Assembly (NCBI RefSeq): GCF_963678635.1
Contig: NC_087065.1
Span: 2,788,001-2,852,000, forward strand
Length of the DNA: 64,000 nt
Reading direction: 5' to 3'
Source: Symsagittifera roscoffensis
Lineage: Eukaryota > Xenacoelomorpha > Acoela > Convolutidae
The notes beneath the pieces were generated by a model. That model had not been told where the DNA came from and ran no database searches. It saw nothing but the letters and a program-made list of their open reading frames with translations. Below are positions 37,139 to 46,641 of this stretch, one piece after another. Position numbers and translations under genes: made by a program. The stretch's first letter is position 1. Every line of letters begins with the position of its first letter.

Positions 37139-37311
37139 AAGAGTTTAAGTCCGAGGTGGCTTTCTCATAGAGTAATTTCGGAGTAGGTACACCGTTTGTT
37201 TGCCACGCTATTTTATTTTCGGCCGGATAGGTTCGTGCAACTTCTTAGTCTTATACCAATCCTAATCTTACTTTTTTATCTTCAAATCTCAATAGATCTA
37301 GTAAATACTGG
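37139..37311 (-). repeat. LTR relic, copy in segmental unit 2
   Basis: Duplicate of 28211-28386 with the same blocks shared with LTR bases 1-190. Confidence 0.75.
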
Positions 37312-37533
37312 AATTGTTGCGAGGTTTTGAATCAAGAAGAAGAACTTTTTATGCGTAATTTAACCAAATTATTTTTTTAAAGTTAATCAAAAAACCTAAT
37401 GTGGTTGGTTGAAGGTTACCAGCTTCAGCATCAACATGCAAATATAAGTATATAGTTTGCTAATCTTTTAATTTTTACCTCAAAGCAAAACTGAGCTGAA
37501 ATGAGCTCCAATTATCTTTTTCATTGAATAGTT

Positions 37534-37736
37534 GGCTGTCTTTTCTTTCCCCACCTGCAAGATTTTGTAACTTGATTTTTTTTGTTGTCCGAATGTTATG
37601 AAAATTGACTAGCCGACTATTTATTTCTTATTAAACTGTGACAAATTTCTTTGATTTTCATGTTTATATTTGTAAATCTACTCATTACACCTTAAAATTG
37701 ATGCTCAGGCGAGATGGGGGGAAAAGGAAAAAGACC
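37534..37736. mobile_element. hAT-type MITE, copy in segmental unit 2
   Basis: Same element and same flanks as 28607-28804, carried along by the segmental duplication rather than a new insertion. Confidence 0.7.
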
Positions 37737-40192
37737 CGAAAAGTTTTGTATGACTGCGTGTTAAATATCAAATTGTTTTAATTGGTTCTGCAAAAAATAA
37801 CATTTATCAGCCGCATAATGGATAGTGAAAACCTTCTTTTCTAATTTATTATAAAAAAGTCTTCATCCTTTTAGTTGAAAAGACCAAACACATGCGTTGC
37901 TCCACACCGTGATTCACTGGAGAACAACGTGATTTGAAGTATCGCATTTTTCAAGTGATTTCAGCTAAAAATAATGAACAAGAAAATTACACTTTTGAAT
38001 TGAAACTTTTTTTGAATGTAGATTAGCAAAAAATAATTCATGTGAAATAGAATTGAATGATTTTTCAGGAATGAAAACTGCTTTTTTTTGTTTGTTATTG
38101 TAAATTTTTACACTTATTTTTCAAATAACGTACTCTATGAGGATGTCTTTACAAATAGTTTTTTGGTGATGTACCTACAAAAGGTCGCAGATTCAAATTG
38201 AATAGGATCACTCTTTGTTATTCTTCAAACAGTATTTATAATTCATTTCAAAGTCTCATTTTTTGGCAAAAGAATTGTAAAATTTGAAATTTTGGATAAT
38301 ATTTCATCTGGCAGAGTACTGTATTTACAAAAACTGTGCTAGTAGCATATAAAAAGGAAAAGGAAATGACTACAGTATGCATAAAGTTCTCAAATTTAAT
38401 ACATGCAGTACACTCAAAATTGCCACCTATTGCAACATATGACCAATTTTTTTCTAGAATTGAAATTATTTGTTTCAAAGCAAACTCTCGTGAGTTAGGT
38501 CTTTTGTTCTTGAACCAAATTAAATAAAAAAATTTTCTGTTAATAGTCTTTATTTGGATGTAAATATTATGTTGTTCTTTGTATGAGTTGAGCAATTTTT
38601 TTTTTCAAAATTCGGTACAACAGCTCTCTTAATTGCAATGGCTTACGCTACAAAAATTTAAAAGCCCATGAAATTAAGAGTATAAAACCAGCTGCTGTTT
38701 TTTCCAAATTAGTTTTTATCTGACTTGTTTTTTATCGTGTTTTACTTTGCTTTTTATTTGCTTATCTTTTTGAATTTTCTCTTCTATTTTCATCTTCGTT
38801 TTTCAATTTTACGGAATCACAATTCAAATTTATAAAAAACATATGACGAGGCAATTCTTTTGGTCTCAATAATGCCACTTTTTTATGGAAAAAAGTTAAC
38901 AAAAAATTTTTTACTTTTGAAGTTTTGAAAATTTTGTTGAAACCAAAAAAACAAGGTTGACAAATTACAGCGACGTCGGACTAATTAGTCATAGATCTTT
39001 GTTAGTTTTTTTTGTCTATATGTTTTGATTTTAGCTTCTATGAACTTGGAACAATAGGTTATCTCATATCCCTCAACACTTAAAATTGTTTTGTTGTCAG
39101 GCAGATAAGCTATATTAAAAATTAAAAACATGTGCAGCCTAATTTCTGGAAAACAAAGATCCAAAAAATGTAAATTTTAGAAATCCAAACAGCAACATCC
39201 GAAAAAAAACATTCAAATGTTCAAGAGTTAGGCATCATTTACTAATGAAGTTCAATTTACTCTTTTTTGTAAACATAGTCAAGTTCAAAAGCAATTTTTT
39301 TTTAAGTTTTAAAAAACTAAAAACCCAAATTGTGAAAACATTTGATCCTTGAAAGTTTATTAAAGAGTCAGAAAAACCTCCATAAACTATCCTAGAGAAC
39401 TGAGAGCCTAAGATTGTGTCATATTATTACTCTAGCCTCTATTTTTATGGCCCAATATGTTATTAGAGTGTTTAGACTAAATTTCATCTAGGATTTTCCA
39501 ATTTATTTCCCATTTCAGAAAGATTATAAAAAAAACAACCAGCATATATCAAAATTCAAATTTTTTTGAGGTCTTTTTGTTCAAGAACTTGTTTTTAAAC
39601 GCACTCCGGTAATTGTTTTTTATTTTAGAGATAGGATAGACTTCAAAACCAAACTTGGGTCATTTTTTCACTGAATGTGAGTTTTATACTATAGACAAGT
39701 CAAAAGAAAAACAATTATGGCCTCGAAACTGTCCAAATCAGGCAATGATTTTTAGCAGCTGGCCCGCACCAACAGAATTGTTACGGATTGATTTAAATTG
39801 ATTTTGAATCGATTTTTGTTTAAATTTTTTAAATCAATTTAATTGTCTAAAAAATCGATTTGAATCGATTTAGATGAATTTTTTTCTCGCTAAAATCAAT
39901 CCGAACCTCACTGAATTCCATGTGAATCTTACCAAAGTCCGTTTTGGTTCATTTTCAAATACCCCTGAGCAGATCGATTTAATTAAATGTCTAACAAATC
40001 CATTTAAAATCAGTTTAAATCAATTTTTTTGCTATCACGGCGAAAAAAACTTCCTCTTTTTTAAAATAATAAAATTTTCTATTCTCGATCTTTAAAATAA
40101 AAGCACACGTGCTAGGTGTTAAAAAACTCAAGAAATTGGCCACAAAAATCAGATGCAATGAACCCACAGAAAATTATCAGTCTAAATCAGAC

Positions 40193-40196
40193 TATG
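40193..40196 (+). repeat. Target-site duplication TATG, left
   Basis: TATG precedes the left LTR and is repeated at 59112-59115. The empty site in segmental unit 1 has one TATG (31246-31249) between the same flanks. Confidence 0.9.
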
Positions 40197-40396
40197 TGAG
40201 TTATGACCGAGTTGGTTAACTCATAGAGTAATTTCGGATAGGGTACACCGTCTGCTCGTCACGCTATCTTATTTTCGGCCGGATAGATTCGTGCAACTTC
40301 TTAGTCTAATACCGATCCTAATCTTACTCTTATACTATCTAGTCTCAGGTGGTTTAACTAGTCTCTGCTAGGCTCAATAGATCTAGGGTATACTGG

Positions 40397-40402
40397 TTTA
40401 TT
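40397..40402 (-). promoter_or_regulatory. Candidate polyadenylation signal AATAAA in the 3' LTR
   Basis: AATAAA on the coding strand lies in the middle of the LTR, downstream of the CCAAT/TATA-like motifs. This suits the end of R; the same motif is at 58902-58907 in the 5' LTR. Confidence 0.55.
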
Positions 40403-40463
40403 GCGGCTGCTGAAGTGCTCGGGAGAGTCCAACTAATTTCTAAGTTAAATTCAAATCTCTCTG

Positions 40464-40491
40464 GTGCTGAAATTACAAGTAACTTCAGCAC
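40464..40491. repeat. LTR hairpin with GTGCTGAA/TTCAGCAC arms
   Basis: GTGCTGAA, one A-C mismatch, TTAC, a two-base AA loop, GTAA, TTCAGCAC: a nearly perfect palindrome. The copy in the 5' LTR is at 58969-58996. Confidence 0.8.
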
Positions 40492-40606
40492 TTACAAATA
40501 AGTGGGTTGTTAGTTAGATGGATCATGATTGGTTAATATTAAATACTTTTCATTGGTAAAATATCTAAATTATCCAATCATAAAATGTAGTTTAGATCAG
40601 GTTCCA

Positions 40607-42220
40607 CCCATCCGGGTTTTACAGAGTTTTTTAGAATAGTTCTTCTGCAATTCGAAGGATGGATGATGGAAGTTGGTGTTTGGCGAACATCTTATTTCTT
40701 CTGTTTCCTTTTTGTTAAAGAAGTTCCAGGAAGCTGGAGTTAGAGACATAAGACGTTGTGTCTTCTAGTGACAACGACTAAGTCTTCGCAACAAACTCAA
40801 ATCTGATTTCAGAATGGTTGGCTATGTCAGGTTTTTCTGTTCTGCGTGGAGAACTTCTTTTGTGTCTGGTCTAGTTTGGGAATGGCGTGGAGATTGTGCG
40901 TGGAGGGGATGCCTGGTTACTCGGATCTGTACGTATACTTGAACATCGAGGTGGTCATTGGTCTAGTTCAATGAAGTCCTTTTCTGCGAAGTCAAGTCGT
41001 ACTCTAAATCCTTTGAGTTGTGATTGTGAGTGGCATATCGATTGTGGTTGGTCATTCTCTCTCGAGTGTAGTGGGGTCGTTTTGTCTTTAGATGTTCGTC
41101 CTTGGTGTTGTATTCTGATCTATGTATTGCATAATGTAATTTACATTTTATAAAACATTTATTAGTTTAATATTTTTTAATTATGATTTTAGTTAGTTGT
41201 TTTCACAAAAGCTTTTTGTTTTAGTTCGGTTATTTTGAAGAGTTACTCACACTTGAGTAGCTCTTATTAAAAATAGTGGTGTGGTCACAAAGCGTGGATG
41301 TAGCGCGGTGGGTTAGGCCGGCTATAGAGCATGCTCAGGACGTCCTTCCTGGTGGGTTAGGCCAGGAGTGGGAGTATGATTTCATGCGGTTTTTGTGAGG
41401 AGTCCTGTTATGTGACAACGTTTTATGTTGGGTTTGTTGTGGTTTTTCTTATGTCTTGTTGGTTATGTCCTTTTTCCAAAAATCAAATTGTTTGTGGTAT
41501 GGGTTTGTCTTTCGACTTTTTTGTGTTTTATTATTTCTTTCTTAGACTTTATAATAGTCTTCAAAAGAATAAATTATCCAGTTTTAAACTGGGTTAATCC
41601 GGTTTGGGTACCGTTGGTTTCCTTTTCTTAGTCATGCTGTTATTCTATGATTTGTGGTATTTAGTAAGCTGCGTTGGTTAGTTTTGTTTAGTATATGATT
41701 CCTTTCCAACCGGGTTAAAGGAAAGTTTGAAACATGTTATTATATGTTAGAGTTGTTGAGTGTGAAAACTTGAAACTGAAATTCATTATTTTAAACAATT
41801 CTTCGTGGGCGAGCTGTGCGAGTGTGGATAGAATTTCTGTGCGAATGAATGAAAATATCAAAAGGTTAGTACTGCAATTGCATTTTATTAATTTACTGCA
41901 TAGAATTTGGAAATTTACTGCTAGTTATGGGGGAATTTTAAGTTACAAATTTTCATTATAATTAGATTTACTGCTTGTGGGGAAAATTTTAGAAATGAAT
42001 TTACTGCATTGGTATTAAATTTATAAATTTATAAGTGTAAGAGATTAATAGAATTGTTGAAGTCTGTTTGATGAAATTTGCGATCTTTATTTGTTTTTTG
42101 TGGTTTTTGTAGGTGATCGTCGGATGAAGGCTAAAAATCTAAGGAAAACATGGATAAAGTATGGTGAGTTTTTTAATATTTCAATTAGTTAGTTATATTC
42201 ATTTAATTCATACTTACCTG
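40607..42220 (-). other. 3' untranslated region of the retroelement
   Basis: 1.6 kb between the last stop and the 3' LTR. The bases adjoining the LTR read GGATGGG in sense, a poor polypurine tract. A direct repeat GTGGGTTAGGCC occurs at about 41309 and 41350. No minus-strand ORF is convincing; plus-strand ORFs at 40887-41631 have no family resemblance. Confidence 0.5.
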
Positions 42221-44026
42221 TTAGTCGTCGGGGGAAAAACCGTGGGGGAAGATGTCGTGAATTAGTTCTGAAGTTGTTAGTAGTTTAGCTAAGATGCGGA
42301 TGATATTTTTAGTCTGAAGCAGTGGCCAAAGCAATTGAAGTGCCTTAATAGTGGTTAGTTCTTCAGTGCCAACTGCAAACTCATAAGGTGTGTTTTGGAT
42401 TAGATTATATAATTTGTGATTGAATTTAGTGTTGTGGATGAATTCTAAAATTGGGATTTCTATAGGTTGTACAAACTCGTGCGGGATAAGGAAGGGTCGG
42501 GATTCTTCGGCGTTGAAGGTCTTGGTGATGGGACAGAAGATGTACATTTGGGTTATGGGGTCATAATTACGAAGAATACCATGGAGGTTAGTGTCTTTAA
42601 TACAATATGTGAAATTTAGGAAAAATGGTGAAGTGTATTTGGAATTAATGAATTGAAAACGATGGTGTGGTTGTCTAGAGGGTGTGTGTAGGTCAAAGTG
42701 ATTTTGGATGAAGCGATAATAACTATATGTGTGGGTTTGTTTAGTGCGCAACATAATATCGTGTGAGCAGTGTAAATCTCTTTCGTGTGGTGCAAGGAAA
42801 TGAAAGGTTAGTGAAAATATTTGGAAGCGTTCTTTAAAACTTTCGTATGCTTGTGTGTCTGTTAGTGCTTCTGAAATAATGTGATCAAACTTTCGGTCGA
42901 AGATGTTTAGTGTAAATATATATGGTGTCTTGATGAAAAATTTCTCGGTAATTTGTGGATTAGCGAAGCGATCGTCGTCTAAGAATTGATCTTGGTTAGC
43001 TCTGATGATGTTGTGATCATAATATTCTAGTGTATATTCATTAGCTCTAGGTGCAGTGTGTGTTTTTAGTGATTTTTTATATCCAACGTAAGTAAATTGT
43101 CTAGCGGTTAGTGGTGTAGTGAGTCGATATAGCATGTCCGTATTTCGCTCTATATCGATGTGAGTGTTAGATAAAGGTAAGCAAAGAGGGTTAGTAAAAT
43201 GATAATATGAGGTCCAAGAGAGGGTGGGCATTAAAACGTATTCATCTACAAAGTTGCGTGTTTCGTTAGTGTCGTGGGGGGTATTTAAGGTGTATTGTGG
43301 GAATGAGGGTAAAGTGATGGCTAAAAATTCTTTTGTGTTAGTATGCTTGGGGTGGTTGATGTATTCACGGGCTGTTCCTGGTTTTGCTGGGAAAGGATGG
43401 TTGGGGAACTTTCTTTTAAAAGTGCGGTAAGCTCTATTAGTGTTGAGTGAAGATTCAGTTGATGTGGATGATGGTGCTAATGATTCAGTATAATTTGAAG
43501 AGGGTGTAGGGGTAGGGGGGTTGGATGAATTTATTGTGGAGGAGATTTGGTTTATGGTTGGGGTATTAAGGTGGTAGGGTTGTTGTTGAAGGGTAATAAA
43601 ATTATCTAGCTCTGGGGAGATTCGGGGGGTGTCTGGAGAATGAGATGATTGGTCAGAATGGTATGAGGAGTAGGTTGGGGTAACTTGGGAAGCATAAGAG
43701 GGTGTGGGAGTGATTGGGTCAGGGTTATTGGATAATATGGGTTGAAAAGGGGGTTGAGAAAAATTAGAAGAGTTATGAAAATTATTGGATGGGGATGGTT
43801 CTGAGTCGGCAAATTCATCGGGGGTTTCAATATTCGGGTTATTGAGTTGTGAGATGGAATATAAAACTGAGATGTGTGAATTAGTGTCGGAATTCATGCC
43901 TGATGTTACATTACTAGGTGGAAAATCGGGTGGCGGAAAAGCAAAAAGTGGTATTATTGGGATTGGAGAGGTAAGATTGGTTGGGTGGGAATTTGATCGG
44001 TGTAGTGATCCAAGTTGGCGGCTCAT
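42221..44026 (-). CDS. Unrecognised 601-aa protein, last ORF of the retroelement
   Basis: I recognise no family. Residues 1 to about 200 are Pro/Ser/Thr/Asn-rich and look disordered. About 200-601 look globular, with many aromatic residues (for example WTSYYHFTNPLCLPL and HRFQFINSKYTSPFFLNF). No signal peptide or transmembrane helix is evident. Its ATG overlaps the stop of the glycoprotein ORF in the tetranucleotide ATGA (44023-44026), so coupled termination-reinitiation is the simplest way to translate it. The intact 1.8-kb frame with only about half a dozen methionines argues that it is a real, selected gene. Confidence 0.8.
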   Translation of the reverse strand: MSRQLGSLHRSNSHPTNLTSPIPIIPLFAFPPPDFPPSNVTSGMNSDTNSHISVLYSISQLNNPNIETPDEFADSEPSPSNNFHNSSNFSQPPFQPILSNNPDPITPTPSYASQVTPTYSSYHSDQSSHSPDTPRISPELDNFITLQQQPYHLNTPTINQISSTINSSNPPTPTPSSNYTESLAPSSTSTESSLNTNRAYRTFKRKFPNHPFPAKPGTAREYINHPKHTNTKEFLAITLPSFPQYTLNTPHDTNETRNFVDEYVLMPTLSWTSYYHFTNPLCLPLSNTHIDIERNTDMLYRLTTPLTARQFTYVGYKKSLKTHTAPRANEYTLEYYDHNIIRANQDQFLDDDRFANPQITEKFFIKTPYIFTLNIFDRKFDHIISEALTDTQAYESFKERFQIFSLTFHFLAPHERDLHCSHDIMLRTKQTHTYSYYRFIQNHFDLHTPSRQPHHRFQFINSKYTSPFFLNFTYCIKDTNLHGILRNYDPITQMYIFCPITKTFNAEESRPFLIPHEFVQPIEIPILEFIHNTKFNHKLYNLIQNTPYEFAVGTEELTTIKALQLLWPLLQTKNIIRILAKLLTTSELIHDIFPHGFSPDD

Positions 44027-46641
44027 CGTGGGCTAAAAAAATGATTATTTTGAGACTGAAAAGCGGTGGTATGGGGTTGTTCAATAATTTGTTCATAAGT
44101 ATTATCATCTTGTGACTGGTGTGTCATTATATGTTGGATGGGACTTTGTGATGTGTTGAGTCGAAAATTTGGATTATGTGTGATGGCTAAATTTCGAAAA
44201 TTTCGTGGGACTAGGGATAGTGGATGGTTATTTGGTAGGGGTGGTAATTGTGGTGCCGTTGGCGTTATGTCTACATTGTTATGTTCTTCGTCGTATGTAT
44301 TTTGTCGTGTTGCTATTTTTGTGTTATATTCTTTTATTTGTGCGTCTAAAAGAATTTTGTTTATAGATGTAGAAAAGATTCCAAAAAATCCTGCAAAGAG
44401 TATGCGTGCTACGCTTGCTTGTCTGTTTACTTGTGTGTGTATAGCACATGTGTTGTAGATTCCTTTTAAAAGTGAGAAAAGAAATCCAATAAAGTTAAAC
44501 ATTGCGTATAAAATAGTCAATTTTTCTAAGATGTAGTAGGGCCATCCTAGAAAATCGAGGATCTCATTTTTGAGTGTAACAAAGCTAAAAATGTTAATTG
44601 GTGATATATCTTGGGGACGGTATTTTTCACCGTTTAGATATATATAATCTTTAATGTCTTTAAAATATCCGCTATAGTCTTGCGTGTAGATATCGGCAAA
44701 TCCTGCGGTTTCTGCAAGTTTGCGTAAATTTTGGTCTATTGATTGTCTTTGTATAGTGTCCATTTGTGTTAATAATTCTTGGAATTGTTGTGTTCTAATG
44801 TGATGTTGAATATCTGATTTTGAATAGATTCCTATTGATTGTAAGTCTATATTTGGGTTTCGAGCAATAGCGCGAATGCTTTCTGGTGAAAATTTTTTGA
44901 GTGATTGCATTAATGTGGGATATGGAGTGAGAAGATAATATTTATTTTCATCAGGGTTTAGTTGTACTACATTGTGGCTGTTTTCTGATCCACATGGGAC
45001 TGCGGTATCCCAGAAATAGGTTCTTCGTGAAAGTGTATCCACGAAATGTACTTTATTCTTATAAAAGATAGGGATTCTTTTATAACATCTTTTATCTTCA
45101 AAAACGTATAGTGGTGATATTTTTTTAGTACAAGTATAAAACCATAAGATGTTTCCTTCATAGTCTAAAAAATTTGATCTATTTCCAGATAATAAGTATC
45201 CTGCATAGGGTATTTTTAATACTGCTAGTGCAAGTGATTGTAATATTTGTGTTCGTTCTAATTCGCATAGTTGGTGTAGTGTTTCTAATTCGGAGAGTGA
45301 CATTTCTTGAAAAATTCGGCTAATTGTATAATCTAGTTTCATATCTAAATGAATATCATAGTGGATATTACCGAAATATGTAGTATTCATTAGTGATAAT
45401 TCTTGTAAGCGTGTGCTTCTGGTGTCATGGGGTTTTAGATGTCCACCAGGTTGTCCGTTGCTTTTTTCAAAATTAACTGGTATATAGGATGTTCCTTCGT
45501 TTGGAGGATGACCTGTGGCATATGGGTCAATTTTTACTTTTCCAGTGGTCATGTCGAATCCTTTTTCGTATTCAACTAATATTTCAGAGTATTGTGTTCT
45601 GTGAAGTGGATTCCTGTATTTACATGCAAGTTCTGTTTCTTGATATATTTGAAAACGTGTCAATTTATTTTCTATATTGTCTATGTTTCTAAAATTAGAA
45701 CTTAGTTTTCGTGATGGATGGACTTGTTCATATGGAATTGATTGTATAAAATATTTTTCGTGAAATTTTATCATACGAGCGTGTATTTTTGCTACTTGAA
45801 ATGTTGTACATGTATCTTCGGGGAACCAAACAATTGTTGCTTGTGTTCTCGTTGTAGGGTCGCAATAACCTTGATCATTTTTACAAGGTAATCGGATTCC
45901 TTGATAGATCATTGTATTATCTGATAAATCTCGTGTTAGTTGTATTTTTTCGAGTTGTATTTTCCAATCAAAAAACATTATTTCTTGGTATCCTTTATTT
46001 TTTGTGTCTGCTTTGCAGTTTGATGGGTCATTTATACCAATGTGTGGTATCCAATGTTTATCGTGTAGGTCATAGGTTAATCGTCCGTGTGCGCCGTTAT
46101 ACGGGTATTTGTCGTCTAGTTTTATATGTCCTTGGTGTCTTTCAAGTTGTGATTGATGTACAGAGTCTGAAAAAACTTGAAAATTAACTAACTTTCTTTG
46201 GGAGTTTTTATTTTGTGTGATGTTTAGTCTAAGTAATTCATTTTTACAATCGTCGGGATTGAGATGTAAAAGACGTTCTATATTACTCTGATAGAATGAT
46301 TCATGGTCAAGTCGGTTTTTGTTTCCGTTCGAGACTTGTGAACAATGTACTTTCTTTTCGGAAAATGTTGCTCTGAACTTATAACCTGTAACTGTTGTTG
46401 CTCGGGCTTTTGAATAGAGTGTTGCTATTACATCTGTGGTTTCTATAGCTTGTGGTTCTGTTTCACATTGTGATACTTGATTTATTGCATATTTATGTAG
46501 TGTTTTTTGTTCATTTTCTTCACAATCGTAATGTGTTACTAATAAATCTTGTGGTCCTGTACGAGGGGAAGGGTTTATGTTTTGGTTTGAGATTACTAGA
46601 AAAAGGAGTTGGAGAAAAATTAATAATTTTAGAATATACAT
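44023..46641 (-). CDS. Envelope-like membrane glycoprotein, 872 aa
   Basis: An N-terminal signal peptide (MYILKLLIFLQLLFLV) is followed by a large Cys-containing ectodomain with several N-x-S/T sites. A hydrophobic helix lies at about 707-731 and a second hydrophobic segment at about 744-766, then a ~105-residue polar tail with a YEQI (YxxΦ-type sorting) motif. Position after pol and this topology are those of env in errantivirus-like elements. A motif GYCDPTTRTQ...IVWFPEDTCTTF (about 265-290) has the Cys-Trp-Pro-Cys layout seen in some class III-type viral glycoproteins, but I cannot assign it. RSTR at about 406 is a minimal furin-type site without an obvious fusion peptide after it. The start overlaps the end of the methionine-free ORF by 13 nt and the stop overlaps the next ATG. 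Confidence 0.8.
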   Translation of the reverse strand: MYILKLLIFLQLLFLVISNQNINPSPRTGPQDLLVTHYDCEENEQKTLHKYAINQVSQCETEPQAIETTDVIATLYSKARATTVTGYKFRATFSEKKVHCSQVSNGNKNRLDHESFYQSNIERLLHLNPDDCKNELLRLNITQNKNSQRKLVNFQVFSDSVHQSQLERHQGHIKLDDKYPYNGAHGRLTYDLHDKHWIPHIGINDPSNCKADTKNKGYQEIMFFDWKIQLEKIQLTRDLSDNTMIYQGIRLPCKNDQGYCDPTTRTQATIVWFPEDTCTTFQVAKIHARMIKFHEKYFIQSIPYEQVHPSRKLSSNFRNIDNIENKLTRFQIYQETELACKYRNPLHRTQYSEILVEYEKGFDMTTGKVKIDPYATGHPPNEGTSYIPVNFEKSNGQPGGHLKPHDTRSTRLQELSLMNTTYFGNIHYDIHLDMKLDYTISRIFQEMSLSELETLHQLCELERTQILQSLALAVLKIPYAGYLLSGNRSNFLDYEGNILWFYTCTKKISPLYVFEDKRCYKRIPIFYKNKVHFVDTLSRRTYFWDTAVPCGSENSHNVVQLNPDENKYYLLTPYPTLMQSLKKFSPESIRAIARNPNIDLQSIGIYSKSDIQHHIRTQQFQELLTQMDTIQRQSIDQNLRKLAETAGFADIYTQDYSGYFKDIKDYIYLNGEKYRPQDISPINIFSFVTLKNEILDFLGWPYYILEKLTILYAMFNFIGFLFSLLKGIYNTCAIHTQVNRQASVARILFAGFFGIFSTSINKILLDAQIKEYNTKIATRQNTYDEEHNNVDITPTAPQLPPLPNNHPLSLVPRNFRNLAITHNPNFRLNTSQSPIQHIMTHQSQDDNTYEQIIEQPHTTAFQSQNNHFFSPR

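Larger units (their letters stand above)
37001..40196 (+). repeat. Segmental duplication, unit 2, left part
   Basis: Collinear with 28090-31249. It begins directly after GGTCCTTACG at the end of satellite array 1 and is broken at 40196 by the retroelement. An extra ~20 bp near 37090 distinguishes it from unit 1. Confidence 0.9.
40197..40606 (-). repeat. 3' LTR (left)
   Basis: 410 bp, ends TG...CA. In sense it has CCAAT boxes (ACCAATGAAA, AACCAATCATG), a TATTTAAT box (about 40539-40550), AATAAA (complement of TTTATT at 40397-40402) and a near-perfect 28-nt hairpin (40464-40491). Confidence 0.95.

Noticed and set aside
38248-38595. 115-aa minus-strand ORF in segmental unit 2
   Set aside because: The aligned segment of unit 1 (about 29365-29700) does not keep it open.
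40887-41631. Plus-strand ORFs within the retroelement 3' region
   Set aside because: Opposite to all element genes, Trp/Cys/Phe-rich because the strand is G/T-rich; no recognisable domain.
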